This document shows positions 11,130 through 23,121 of a stretch of DNA of 64,000 nt, piece by piece. The DNA is taken from NCBI GenBank assembly GCA_009193005.1, contig SDWI01000352.1:370254-434253 (forward strand), in the 5' to 3' direction. The notes under the pieces are model-generated. The model was not told where the DNA came from. It did not search any database and worked only from the letters and a program-made list of their open reading frames with translations. Every line of letters begins with the position of its first letter. The first letter of the stretch is position 1. The DNA comes from Lamellibrachia luymesi. Taxonomy: Eukaryota > Annelida > Polychaeta > Sabellida > Siboglinidae. Both the position numbers and the translations under genes were made by a program.

Positions 11130-11640
11130 AAAATTATTTTATAGTGTAGAATCTCGATAATGACCCTGATTGGCTGCTGGTGTTTCATTGGTACCCACAG
11201 AGTGGGTGGCAGATGTGTAGTGTGTGACAAGTTCAAGTAATTTGCGCAGTCTGTTTAATACAAAATGCCTATTTGTTTTCAAATCATCTAAAGAATTGAC
11301 TTTAGTCGTTAGATCTGCTAAGGATCAAAATAGTGGATATCCAAAATGGTAAACACAGTGTGGGCAAATGCAGATCATGGGCGTGACCTCCATCCTCTCG
11401 CCGATGATATGACGAAGTTACAAAATTTCACCAATGAAGAAAATCGTGATTTTTCAGCATTTCGATTTTCACTTCATTTAATGCTTGAAGCATTAACTAA
11501 TCTAATAGTTTGTCTGATGAAAAACTACATATAAAAGTTGCAGTGGATACTAGGTAGGTTTGGTTTTTAGCAAAATTTATTTGAAATGAGACTAGCAAAA
11601 AATTTAATTGATTAAGCACCTTTAATATAGATTCTACACA
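11130..11640 (-). mobile_element. Dispersed repeat family A, copy 2 (reverse orientation)
   Basis: The reverse complement aligns by eye with 3410-4000, including the shared ATCGGCGAGA..GGA..TCACGCCCATGA block and GGATATCCACTATTTTGA. It also holds GACTGCGCAAATTA, which recurs at 36325 and, diverged, at 56585. Confidence 0.7.
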
Positions 11641-12416
11641 TTAAACAAAATGATGGGTGATAATTTTTTTAAAGAAAATGTCTCAAAAACGGAATTTCTG
11701 ACAGTTTCTGATATTTTGATGTCAGTAAGATATTTCTGACGACGCAGTAAATACCATGGTATTACCCTGCCAATTGTGTTAGCAAAACTGGGTTCAAAGA
11801 GCAGTGCCAGATTAACCATGGTACAAGTGATACAAGGCATCCCACAAAATCAATCATAATCCATCTGATTGGCTTTTTAGGGTCTCTCTTCGCTTCCACA
11901 GAGGAGACAACGTATCAGATGTTGATCAAGAGAAATCTCATGGATGCTTTTCCCAATGTGAATGTATTCCTTCGCATATATGTGACTGAGCTACGGGGTT
12001 ACCTCAACAATCAATACCACGTGTCTCGATCTTCGTCTTTCACAAGTTCTGGTTTTGAATTTTTCATTATCATTATATAATGAATCCCTCCATTATAATT
12101 ACATGATAATGACTCCAACTATGGTATAAAGTTGTTCATCTTATTTCTCTGTGTTATGTTAAAAGTTGACAGAGCATGGCCAAAGACAAAGTATACGTTG
12201 CCTACAAATCAAAATTAAGCATTTTGTAATCAAAGTGCTGAATTATTATTCACTGATTTGTTATAATGTTGAACAGAATCATTGATGATTGACAACATTT
12301 AAATACAAAATAATGCTCTGTGCTAACATTGAATATAATAAAAAATATGATTTATGAACAAACCGAGCTAAATATTGGGTGTAAGCAGTGTGTTTTAAGG
12401 CCTTTCATACAATTTA

Positions 12417-12420
12417 TATA

Positions 12421-12456
<36 letters not shown>

Positions 12457-12481
12457 TGTATGTATGTATGTATGTATGTAT
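12417..12481. repeat. (TATG)n microsatellite abutting the gap
   Basis: TA repeats pass into about 13 TATG units and then directly into N's. Confidence 0.97.
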
Positions 12482-13337
12482 NNNNNNNNNNNNNNNNNNN
12501 NNNNNNNNNNNNNNNNNNNNNNNNNNNNNNNNNNNNNNNNNNNNNNNNNNNNNNNNNNNNNNNNNNNNNNNNNNNNNNNNNNNNNNNNNNNNNNNNNNNN
12601 NNNNNNNNNNNNNNNNNNNNNNNNNNNNNNNNNNNNNNNNNNNNNNNNNNNNNNNNNNNNNNNNNNNNNNNNNNNNNNNNNNNNNNNNNNNNNNNNNNNN
12701 NNNNNNNNNNNNNNNNNNNNNNNNNNNNNNNNNNNNNNNNNNNNNNNNNNNNNNNNNNNNNNNNNNNNNNNNNNNNNNNNNNNNNNNNNNNNNNNNNNNN
12801 NNNNNNNNNNNNNNNNNNNNNNNNNNNNNNNNNNNNNNNNNNNNNNNNNNNNNNNNNNNNNNNNNNNNNNNNNNNNNNNNNNNNNNNNNNNNNNNNNNNN
12901 NNNNNNNNNNNNNNNNNNNNNNNNNNNNNNNNNNNNNNNNNNNNNNNNNNNNNNNNNNNNNNNNNNNNNNNNNNNNNNNNNNNNNNNNNNNNNNNNNNNN
13001 NNNNNNNNNNNNNNNNNNNNNNNNNNNNNNNNNNNNNNNNNNNNNNNNNNNNNNNNNNNNNNNNNNNNNNNNNNNNNNNNNNNNNNNNNNNNNNNNNNNN
13101 NNNNNNNNNNNNNNNNNNNNNNNNNNNNNNNNNNNNNNNNNNNNNNNNNNNNNNNNNNNNNNNNNNNNNNNNNNNNNNNNNNNNNNNNNNNNNNNNNNNN
13201 NNNNNNNNNNNNNNNNNNNNNNNNNNNNNNNNNNNNNNNNNNNNNNNNNNNNNNNNNNNNNNNNNNNNNNNNNNNNNNNNNNNNNNNNNNNNNNNNNNNN
13301 NNNNNNNNNNNNNNNNNNNNNNNNNNNNNNNNNNNNN
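12482..13337. other. Assembly gap (856 N)
   Basis: Unresolved bases between a microsatellite and a satellite array. All reading frames crossing it are meaningless. Confidence 1.
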
Positions 13338-13640
13338 TGTTCTGTAAGCTTCTAGAAATAAACTGAAGTAACACTCAACTCTTGGTCTGACAGTCCATGC
13401 ACTGCATGTTCTGTAAGCTTCTAGAAATAAACTGAAGTAACACTCAACTCTTGGTCTGACAGTCCATGCACTGCATGTTCTGTAAGCTTCTAGAAATAAA
13501 CTGAAGTAACACTCAACTCTTGGTCTGACAGTCCATGCACTGCGTGTTCTGTAAGCTTCTAGAAATAAACTGAAGTAACACTCAAGACTTGGTCTGACAG
13601 TCCATGCACTGCATGTTCTGTATGCTCGGTACTGTACTTG
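13338..13640. repeat. 69-bp satellite, about 4.2 copies
   Basis: Units start at 13338, 13407, 13476 and 13545, with a diverged partial at 13614. Each contains AAGCTT and TCTAGA. Because 69 is a multiple of 3, the minus strand stays open with a 23-residue repeat, which is an artefact. The array runs into the gap on its left, so its true size is unknown. Confidence 0.95.
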
Positions 13641-13769
13641 TAGTGCACAGTGACTGTACAACAGGTAGAAGGAATTGTATTTCATTTCAGTGCCTCACCA
13701 GAAAGATACACATTACCAACTTCCTGTACCTATTAATATGCCAGGTTCTACACAAGCTGCATGCTCAGT

Positions 13770-15090
13770 ACCTACTGGCCTTGAGGTGTGTTTAAATGCA
13801 AGGAACATAGAAAATAAAAAAACCGAATTAAACGTTATGGTAGAAGATATTAACCCTCACAGAACTGGTATAACCAAATCATGGGCCAACAAAGGCATAT
13901 CAGAGGCTGAATTAGGACTGGCAGGATATTTAATGTTTAGGAGAGATCGAATAGGAAGAAGGGGAGGGCGAGTTATTTTATATATTAAAGAATCTATTCT
14001 GGCTTACAAAATAAAATTAGAAAGGGATGCAAATTGCGATGAAGCTGTTTGGTGCAATATAGTTACAGGAAATTCAACATTAACTACTGGATTAGTTTAC
14101 CAAAGTCCAAACATAAACGAAGAGGATAAAGCAAAAATACAAAATGCTATAAAGGAACTGAGTAAAGGGGAATGTATCATAATGGGAGATTTTAACCACG
14201 GACACATACATTGGAAATATCTACAGGGGGTGAGGACCAGCACTTTCTATTTTAAATTCAGGATAGCTATTTAGGACAGTTAATTGTAACTCCAGAAATG
14301 GTAGCTAAGAAAATAAAGGCAATGAAGGACAATAAATTACCTGGAGTGGATGGAATTCCTCCAAAACTACTAATGGAAACAGTAGAACAAATTAGTATAC
14401 CACTTGCAAGAGTGTTCAACTTGTCATTAAAAGAGGGAGTGGTTCCTTTTGAATGGAAAGAAGCAAACATCACACCATTATTTAAAGAGTTCGAGAAATA
14501 AGTCAGAGAACTACAGACCAGTGAGTTTAACATCACTGATTTGTAAATTATTAGAAAGGAAAATTAAAGACTATATGGTTGACTTACTTGTTAGGCATAA
14601 ATTATTAAATCCATCTCAACATGGATTCCTAAAAGCGAGGTCATGCTTAACAAATATGTTATGTTTTTTGGAAGAAATCACTAAGTGGATACACGAGAGA
14701 AAGCTTTTGACAAAGTGCCACATCAAAGATTACTTTAAAAGCCTGTGGTATCAGGGATGGCATAATCGACTGGATAGAAGAATGGCTGACTGACAGAAGA
14801 GAGCATGTTGTAGATGGGGAGGTTTCAAACTGGAAATCTGTTTTGATTGGGATACCACAAGGATCATTATTAGGACCTTTATTTTTCTTAATTATAGAAC
14901 TAGAGGACATGAGGTAACATTAGTAAAGGATCAGTGTAGACTGGATATCAGGAAGAACTCGTTCTCACAGAGGACAATCAATGAATGGAACAAATTATCT
15001 ACAGATTGTGTAACTACTAGCCGTGTGAATATGTTTAAAAACACATATCTCAGGAGGGCAGATTACACACAGATTAAAAATGTTTGACTC
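13770..15090 (+). mobile_element. Dead non-LTR retrotransposon (CR1/Rex-like) with two internal deletions
   Basis: The open frame at about 13774-14226 is an apurinic-endonuclease domain fragment: it opens NARNIENKKTELN and ends GDFNHGHIHW. Next comes reverse-transcriptase sequence (NKLPGVDGIPPKLL at 14330, then frame-shifted ENYRPVSLTSLICKLLERKI at 14507). GIPQGSLLGPLFF-like sequence near 14848 jumps directly to C-terminal sequence (FSQRTINEWNKLST at 14961), so the catalytic YADD segment is absent. The 3' tail at 15091 carries GATAAGCCAATGGCTTCC. Confidence 0.9.
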
Positions 15091-15094
15091 TTGA

Positions 15095-16700
15095 TAAGCC
15101 AATGGCTTCCTTGTCCACTTGTCATCATCACAATTGGCCATTTGTAAAAACAGAAATTTTATGCAAAAGTGCATGATGTCACTGTTTATTCAAACATGCT
15201 AAAAAGTTGAATGTTTGTACATTTAAATGAAGCAGTTCATTTAACGACCACAGTCTACCTCTCCCGAGTGAAGAATTTCACCTACATTAAAAGTCTACTT
15301 TTCAACCATCCATTGAGCGTTCGCTTAAGACGGGTTTGACTGTAGGCTTAATGGCTGGGAAACAATTACAAACCGTTCAGGTTTCTTGCTCCACAGTTGT
15401 GAATTTTACAACTTTAATCAACTCTATATTGCAGGACACCAAGTCACCAAAGCAGTGACTACTCAGTTCAGAAGGAAATTACTGTATACATCACGGATAG
15501 CTAGAAACATGACTCATTTGAACATGATCACGTGATTCATGTCAATAATCACATGACACAAATTAGTCAAATTAAGTCATTGAAGCAAAAAAAAACACCT
15601 GCAGAATGACTAAATATTTGTCATTCGTTGATTCTGATAACGATGTTAAAACAAGGAAATATCCTGGTGGATCCAGGCCACAATTATAACATCTCACTAG
15701 AAACAGCCTGTATTGACAGTTTCTGTGAAATATTCATGCAGGTGTCCCAGTGCATGGACATTTACCACAACACATTTTTTTCAAATCTGCCTTATCATTA
15801 CTCAAATCTGCTACATCACTACCTTAACTGTTAGTGTTACTTGAATGCACTTACTTCCTAGTTGATAGAATCATCAAATTCAGCCAACAGTAGACCCTTT
15901 GATATGCTACATTCCAGTGGAATGGAAGAATTGTAGTTTACTGTCTTGGATGAAACTGTCAACACTTCTACTTATATGAACTGACAGTCATCTCTCAGCC
16001 TATGCACATACACTTAGTCAACATGGTCTGCTTTTCTGGGAATAAACAGAAATAAAACTGCAGTCACAATTTCACAAGTTTAGCCACCTGCTATACATGA
16101 CTAGATTAGGGAATGTTGCATGTTGTGGGAAGTTATGACAGTCATGGTGTAGCTAGATCAAACAAAGGATGACTAAGTCTCAGCATGACCGGTTTGCACG
16201 TTTCAACCTGCAATCGTGGTTATAGCTTCCTTCAATCTGTTCACGCCTTATCACGTGGCATATCAACTGACAGTCACTACTGTTACTAAACTAAAGCAGT
16301 TGATATAATTAATTCATGGTAATGTGCAACTTCCTGTGTCGAATTTCATTTTGTTTTACACCGATAGCGTATAAAAACACACCGTTTTGTAAATATCGAT
16401 TCGTGTCAACTATTAATATTATATACGGCACCGACACTTAGATATGTGTGGAACAGACTGTAGCGTAGGGCCGTACTCAGACTCGGTGAGTTTTCTTGGA
16501 GCCACATTTAAGAAGACACACACATAAACAATGTATACATAAAACATAAATAAAAGTTTTATATACATACTGTGCTTTTATTATAAAAAATCACAACTGT
16601 AATTTGTAAGCCAGCATTTTCTAATTTAGGTTATATGACATTAGGGCGATAATATGTCGACCGAACACTATTAAACCAAATATAAAAATTTGGATAATTT
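15095..16700. other. Non-coding stretch
   Basis: AT-rich sequence without a convincing exon, RNA gene or repeat boundary. Confidence 0.5.
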
Positions 16701-16739
16701 GTTTACTAAATATAGCACTAGATAACTAACACATTCCAT

Positions 16740-16975
16740 CATACTGTGGATACTTACGGAAATCCAACAAAACTCCTGCTTCCCCAAACGAAACGGCAAA
16801 TGGCGAAGTCGAATCTAACTGGGGAATTCCCACAGTCATTTCTTAGCCTCGTTCTGGAGATCGGAAAAGATAATGTCCGTCCATGGCAAACAAACAAGCA
16901 GTTGCTCGCTGCGTTATCGCTCACATAACCCAGTCATGGATCGCTAGGCCAGGGTCATCTTCTGCCGTAAGTATG
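16740..16975. promoter_or_regulatory. Candidate head-to-head promoter with UTR exons and a kappaB site
   Basis: A strong minus-strand donor (GTAAGTA, GT at 16757-16756) and a strong plus-strand donor (GTAAGTATG at 16967) face away from each other about 210 bp apart. This is what divergent 5' UTR exons would show. Between them GGGGAATTCC at 16821-16830 fits the NF-kappaB consensus GGGRNWYYCC. The minus transcript would feed the TBK1-adaptor-like gene, the plus transcript the small gene at 18602. This is inference; no transcript evidence is available. Confidence 0.4.
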
Positions 16976-18575
16976 CGGTCATAAAAATATTTTGCTCTCA
17001 TGCTGATGATCTTATAATGAAATGCAAATTATATTGTTTGCGTTCGCAATGTATCAATTGAAGTGACACAATAATAACCTCACGAATGGTCGCTGCCGAT
17101 ACTACAGTACTGACCTGGCAGTACTATCACGACAATTGACTCTACTCTAGACACTACTACACTATATAGTCACTACTTACTCCGAACAATGTCGCACAAG
17201 ACGAGGAAACCAGTTAAATTCACGCTATATCTATGGCCAGCCGCACTGGCAATGAACGAAATAAATGCATAAACGTCATTCGGCTGTTTGTTGATTATTA
17301 AGCCATAACTTTCCAATTATTTCAACTTTTATGACAAGTCAGGCTTATCGTAGCTCTTCCACATGCTTTATAAAACACATAAACAAATACTTGTTGTGAA
17401 TATATAACGTTAATTTGTTTCTCGAACTCGTTTTAATTATTCCTACTTTTATGGCAAGATTGGTTTGCCATACTTCTTCCATAAAATGGCAATTACTATC
17501 GCGTGGCCAAAAACGAGACACGCACCAGCAGACGCTCAATAATAATATAATTTATGGCAAGTATGCAAAGTCGTTTGTTATCTGGGTATGAATATCATAA
17601 AAGTGTTCCGTGTTGTATTATATGTCAAAATGTATTTTGCTCAGACAAGACTATATCGTTATTGTCGTAAACATACGCTGTGACGTCTGTAACTCGAGAT
17701 CAAGCGAGATTTCAATGGGTTGAATTTAGGAATGGGTTGAATTTGACGCCGGTGACTATACTGTATGCTGTCACAACTGGACACTAGTTTCCCGCATCGT
17801 GGAGTGGGCGTGGTCCGCTGAGCGTGGCTTAGAAGTAAGACCCTGTGGCTAGGTGGCAACTGTGTTTTTAGTATACGTTGGGTCGTTGCCCCCCCCACAC
17901 ACACACACAAAACGTATACTATTTCAACGCGTAATCAACCACAGTAGATACTTGCTTGTAAACTATGCTCCCAAATAAACATCTGCCCAGAAGGAATACA
18001 TTCATTGGAAAGTAGACTCCTCACAGACAACAGGACGTGACTGGTTGATAGCGCGAACTGTTTAACATGCAAGATACAATCAACATATGAGAAAACATAA
18101 ACCAGATGACTGGGTGGAAGTGGAGATGGCAGATGCAATCTCTCGATGACACATTATAAATCAAAAAAATAACATGAACAAAAACAACTATAATCGATGC
18201 GTATTCCACGAACTACATGCCCTGAACAGGATCAGTTAATTTAAATATCTAGGCATAGAGATCATCACTGATATACACTGTGTACCCCGTCTGATGGTTA
18301 GACATTTATGCCGGGCGGTCCGCGGGACCCGGGTACCCGCCGCTACCCGGGTACCCGCCGCTACCCGGCACCTGGCTTGGAAGGCAGTGGTCCACGACTG
18401 TAGGTCGCGTAGTCGTCGAATGTGTCGATATAGATTGTGTAGCCCGCATGCAACTGTCGGCGTTCAGTAAATGGAAAGATAACACACCAAACATATTTAA
18501 CTCATTCCTAACTCGCATTTTCGACTCCAAAAACGTTCATTCGGACAGGACATGACTAGTTCAAAATAACATTGC
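16976..18575. other. Non-coding stretch with GC-rich patch
   Basis: I see no supported gene. A GC-rich patch at 18309-18372 contains repeated CCCGGGTACCCGCCGCTA units. Confidence 0.5.
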
Positions 18576-18601
18576 CAGAGATCTTTACATCTACCAGCAA
18601 C

Positions 18602-21600
18602 ATGGCCAGCGGCACCAGCGATGTGCACAATGTAACCGTCAAAAGCACACCTTCGTATCGCGCACAACCAACGACACGCACTAGCAGTCGCGTCGGTGCA
18701 TCGCCGCAGCGACTGCTAGTGCTTAGCGTAATCCGCCAGAAGTATGGTGATGCGCAATCCGTCAGAAGTATGGTGATGCGCAATCCGTCAGAAGTATGGT
18801 GATGCGTAATCCGCCAGAAGTATGGTGATGCGCAATCCCTCAGAAGTATGGTGCTTAGCGCAATTCGCCAGAAGTATGGTGATGCGTGATCCGCCAGAAG
18901 TTTGGTGATGCGTAATCCGCCAGAAGTATGGTGATGCGCAATCCCTCAGAAGTATGGTGCTTAGCGTAATCCGTCAGAAGTATGGTGATGCGTAATCCGC
19001 CAGAAGTATGGCGATGCGTAATCCGCCAGAAGTATGGTGATGCGTAATCCGCCAGAAGTATGGTGATGCGTAATCCGCCAGAAGTTTGGTGATGCGTAAT
19101 CCGTCAGAAGTATGGTGATGCGTAATCCGCCAGAAGTATGGTGATGCGTAATCCGCCAGAAGTTTGGCGATGCTGTTGAAGCTAAACGTGGTCAACGGAC
19201 GTTGAATTCCATGCAAGATATATGCACCAAAATGGCCCGCGTCTTGGGCGCGAGCGTGCTCCGTGTGCAGTACGTTGCCCATAATTTACCTACTGAACAG
19301 ATCCCCCTAAACTAACCCATGAAAAAACAGCGGCCCTGACACAGTCAACGGCCCGAGAGGGGTCGGATGTCTGACGGCCCGAGGGGCTCATTGGTTTGTT
19401 TACGACGCCTGTGCTTTCAACCATATGCCGAATCTGGTCACCACCACCATACACGTTCGTAAATGTGTGTGCATTGCAATTATTCTAATGGTTGAGATCA
19501 AACTGGATCGTCCGTTATAACTATTACGCATAATAACGTATTTCAGATGCGTTCCTAGTACACAGACCACCCACCCACGTTTTTCTTAAGTCTATTTCAT
19601 TTAGAAGGCACATGACAACGGTTGATCCACAATCGCCATGACTCCATTCAGAAACAGACCGTGTATTGAAGGTTGTTTCAGAATGAGCAGCCTGACCGCA
19701 ACACCTCAACCGTTCTTTTCAGGACAATAAATGTACCAAGATAATCAGCAGGTGTCATTCGATCACGTATGCGCGATTGTTAGTCTTAGATCCGACCCAC
19801 GTTTCAGTCAATGATATATAGCATATCACATTTGTCAACACCTTTGGACGTTACAAGATATGTCAGAGGTAAGCTTTATGCATGTGATAGAGCGAACATA
19901 CAAATTAATTAAATGCACATAAGAAGCGTATCGCTGTCTACAATTATGCAGTCTATTACTCGAATTTGCCGCGTTCACTGCATCATCTTTGTTAACGAAG
20001 TTGATATCGTTGCTATTGAAACACATTTCCACAATCTTGCGTATTCGTTTTATTAACTTGAGGCACGGTGGCGTACACGTGTTTGGAACACCGGACTTTC
20101 AGTCAAGAGAACCCGGGTTCGAATCCTCTTCAAGGGTTGGACAACTTCGCTCACTCCGCGTTGGCTTAGTTCATTCAGCTGTATAAATGAGTGCCTGTAC
20201 TGGACATCGCTTTATATTCGAACACCAACTCAACTTCTCCGGGAAGCAATCAGCCACGTGGTAATTACTGCACGAATAGTATTCGTTCATACATATCCAC
20301 CACTGTCTATAGCTAGGTACTAATTTATACAGCTGAGTGAACTGACGCTACGTGGAGTGAACAAAATTGCCAAAGTTTCGAAATGGCATCAAGAGGAGTC
20401 GAACGAGGATTCTCTCAATCGAGAGCCCGATGTTCTAACCACTACAAGGAGCGGGCAGTGAAGGGTGTTCACCGTTCTCACTGAGAACAACATTACTTAG
20501 TGTTTCGAGTCAGGTAGCGCTCAGGCGTTGATGTGAGAGATTGTTCTTTGAATCTCTTAACACACATCCGCTAACACATCGGCTACTATTTTTCATGAAG
20601 CGGCACAACTTCCTAAATTGCATGATCCGCTGTTGGCCAAGCGAAGCATGCATATTTGGCTTCATAATTTCCAAGTGGCCTTTGTCTTCTCTGTCCGAGC
20701 TTGGCACGATATTGTGGTGCCAAGTGCCAAAGTTGACATCCTAATACTCCGACTGAGCGCAAGCATTTCGAAAGGTGTACCAGTACCACTGACCTGTGCC
20801 CCTATTGCAGTAACAAAGTGCCAAAGTTGACATTCTTACAGCAATAGAGGCATAGGGCAGTGGAAATGAAAATGAAATAATCGTGTTTGTTTGTATCACT
20901 AATTCATAGCTGGAAGTGGTTCGCTCGCTTGCGCTCAGCCGGATTATTAGGATGAGACGCGATTAGAGTTTCTTACATGTGATAGCAGTGTATTAGTCAG
21001 TAACGCAGCGGCGAGGAAGGACATCAGAATTGTGTTTGCTGTTCAATCTTCAGTAAGTTATATATGTGGCTGAATATACAACAAACAATGAATACACAGT
21101 TCCTTCTTGCTGATCTATAAAGTGTTTACTTGCAATGAGCTTTATCATTCTTGAAGCCGTGTATTGCGACAGTCAGTTCAGTCGTGTTTATTATGATCAA
21201 ATGATTTTGTTATGTTGGTCTCATATCGTTCTTTTGGTAACCAGTCCGTTATTTGTTTTGATAACTTGCCATTTTTTAATCGTCTCTTGGCGACTTAACA
21301 CGTTGTGGTGGGTTTCGTTGCTGAATTTTGTAGTGGTCCATGTTTTTACTATTGTTGGTCGTACGAGTACTAGTATCCGGAAGGACCATTAGGAATATGG
21401 CGGACCAGGGTCCCCAGTCATCATATTCAACAAGTCTAGGAGAAGGAAAACTCCCAAACTTCAAACCCTGTGATTACAGTTGCATACTTCGCTTTGAAAA
21501 CAGAAAATCATACTGGCTCACCAGACGACCGTTCTTGTCCCTGTTGAAAATATCTTTGGCAATACTATGAACTGTGTGGGCATCGGCACAGGTACACCAC

Positions 21601-22881
21601 TGCAACCACGCCCATCCCCAGACCTGTCTGTCTTGTCTTGAAACTATGGCCCTTTATAGTATTTCACTGCTAACATAGTTAAACGTAGTTAATATTGAAC
21701 GCGACTGGGGACACGCGCACGCACGCAGTCACACGCACGCACACACACGCACGCAGTCACGAATACATTAACACATTTTCCCCGCTGCAACACATTGTGT
21801 ACACTGTCGTTACGTACTGTCGTTACGTACTGTACGTGACAGGCACGGGGCAATTAATCTACTATGTTAAATAGTTACGTTAAGTTAATCTTGAATTATA
21901 TTCTATTAAGTTAAGTTTCGATAAGTTTTCGATAAGCCAATGTTTTCATTGTCCACGTGCCATCTGGGCCTTTGCCTTGGATAGCAATCTTGTTAAGTCG
22001 TGTATGTGGTGATGGTACAAATATGTTTTCTACTTGATAAGTTGATATCCGGCAGTTTCAAGGTGGCTGGACATTGCTGACCATGTAGACCGCGTCACAG
22101 AACTCATGCTTCACGACAGCCGCCGGAGGCAACGCGACGTGCAGCAGCCGTCAAACCTGTGTGAGGACTGCTTGAGCACAGAGGCCGATAGTCTGGTGTT
22201 AGGAGTTCGCAACCATAGCGAGGTAAACATATATCCTTCACAAAAAAGTAACTTCCAAAGTTATGTAAACTACTAGTAATATTTGGTGAAATCGAAAATA
22301 ATTTCTCACACCAAGCAATGGTTACGCACACAAATCTCGTCACGGAAACCAAGGATAATGGGTACGTGACCTCTGACCTCAACCACCGCCTGGTACCGTC
22401 GTCGCGTGCTGACAATCAAGCGGGCAGGTGATACTTTAGTGATACACCTACATTAGGTCAATCGCGTCCCATTACGTCCCATTACGCTTGCATATACTGG
22501 AGCAATTTGTTGGTGCTGTCTGGAGCTAACCGTCACATGAACTCATTAAACATTTAGGAAATTCCTTTTTGTGCAGTATTACCCGCTTGATTTGCCGTAT
22601 TCGAAGACGATATCAGGCGGGACATGTGTGTATCCGTTGTTTATTGTTTCCATTACGAGATTTGTTTGAATAAACATTTTAAGCAATGTTGTTTTTTGGA
22701 GTTAGAAATCAATAAAAATAAGAATACAGCATATATAGTATGTTAACTAAACTCAGTAATGTTGTATGTAATTTGGCATGTATGATAAATGACACTGTAG
22801 AACAGTGGTGAGTATGTCGTTTATTGTGGTGTTCGTGTGTTTCAGCAACGTCTCACTGCGTACAGACCAGTGCCCAGTTGA
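18602..22881 (+). CDS. Small unrecognised helical protein, 4 exons, 143 aa
   Basis: Proposed exons are 18602-18727, 19160-19269, 22063-22222 and 22846-22881. Borders are AGC/GTAATC..CCGCCAG/AAG, GCA/GTACGT..TTTCAAG/GTGG and GAG/GTAAAC..TTTCAG/CAAC. Phases fit (0, 2+1, 0), for 432 nt including TGA. The start has a good context (AACATGG) and an acceptor-like site at 18577. The first 42 residues are Ser/Thr-rich. The rest is charged and probably helical (DIADHVDRVTELM). I do not recognise the family. Intron 1 is a 26-bp tandem array. The second acceptor is short of pyrimidines, so the exon-2/exon-3 join is the weakest point. Confidence 0.4.
18680..18720. repeat. Perfect 12-bp inverted repeat inside exon 1
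   Basis: ACTAGCAGTCGC at 18680-18691 and its exact complement at 18709-18720 can form a hairpin with a 17-base loop, eight bases before the donor of the 26-bp repeat intron. Confidence 0.8.
18721..19172. repeat. 26-bp tandem array (about 16-17 copies) forming an intron
   Basis: Units read TGCG(T/C)AATCCGCCAG then AAGTATGGTGA, with two longer variants (starting near 18852 and 18958) that carry GCTTAGCG, copied from the end of exon 1. The last unit runs straight into exon 2 (AAGTTTGGCGATGCTG). Many units hold both a donor-like GTAATC and an acceptor-like CCGCCAG. The unit length is not a multiple of three, and unspliced reading closes within about three units. Confidence 0.95.
20060..20215 (+). 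mobile_element. tRNA-derived SINE, family S, copy 1
   Basis: The A-box-like GGTGGCGTACACGTG and B box GGTTCGAATCC are about 50 bases apart. A conserved body follows (CTTCGCTCACTCCG, then TCAGCTGTATAAATGA). Confidence 0.75.
20310..20475 (-). mobile_element. tRNA-derived SINE, family S, copy 2 (inverted)
   Basis: The reverse complement has GTGGTTAGAACATCGGGC, a B box CGTTCGACTCC, then TTTTGTTCACTCC and TCAGCTGTATAAATT, matching copy 1 in the same order. The two copies point toward each other about 95 bp apart. Confidence 0.75.
21900..21995 (+). mobile_element. LINE 3' tail (same family as 13770-15090)
   Basis: GATAAGCCAATG, then TTGTCCACGTGCCATC, matches the 3' end of the LINE at 15091-15130 apart from a few bases. 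Confidence 0.55.
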
Positions 22882-23121
22882 AGTCTTGTTGAGCTCTTCA
22901 TGACTGGAAACTAGATTCTGACAACTTACACCACATTCTGACAACTGACACGACATTTTGACGTCTGAACACATCGCTGGTGTGGTCGTCGGTGTGGTAG
23001 TTGGTCTGTGATGGCTCAATTAATTGGAACACAGCTTGTAATGGTGATTCGTGCAGCAGCAACTTCCCGTCACGTGTCGCGTGACTTTACAGCCTAAATT
23101 TACTGTTTGGTGACACTAATA

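Larger units (their letters stand above)
10806..16757. other. Candidate first intron of the TBK1-adaptor-like gene
   Basis: On the minus strand a strong donor (TCC followed by GTAAGTA) at 16757 and the acceptor TTTTATTGCAG at 10806 could join a UTR exon to the ATG exon. The interval contains family A repeat, a microsatellite, the assembly gap, a 69-bp satellite and a dead LINE. No other coding exon is evident in it. Confidence 0.4.
19270..22062. other. Intron 2 of the small gene, repeat-bearing
   Basis: It holds two SINE copies in opposite orientation, a short CACG-rich run at 21711-21760 and a LINE 3' tail near 21905. No further exon with consistent phase is seen. Confidence 0.4.

Noticed and set aside
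12320..13685. Open frames of 300-420 codons around 12.4-13.7 kb
   Set aside because: They run through N's and through microsatellite and satellite sequence.
13675..14274. 199-codon frame as a host gene
   Set aside because: It is the endonuclease part of a broken non-LTR retrotransposon.
20062..20145. Possible tRNA gene
   Set aside because: A and B box sequences are present, but there is no complete cloverleaf, and the downstream body matches two other copies, so it is a SINE.
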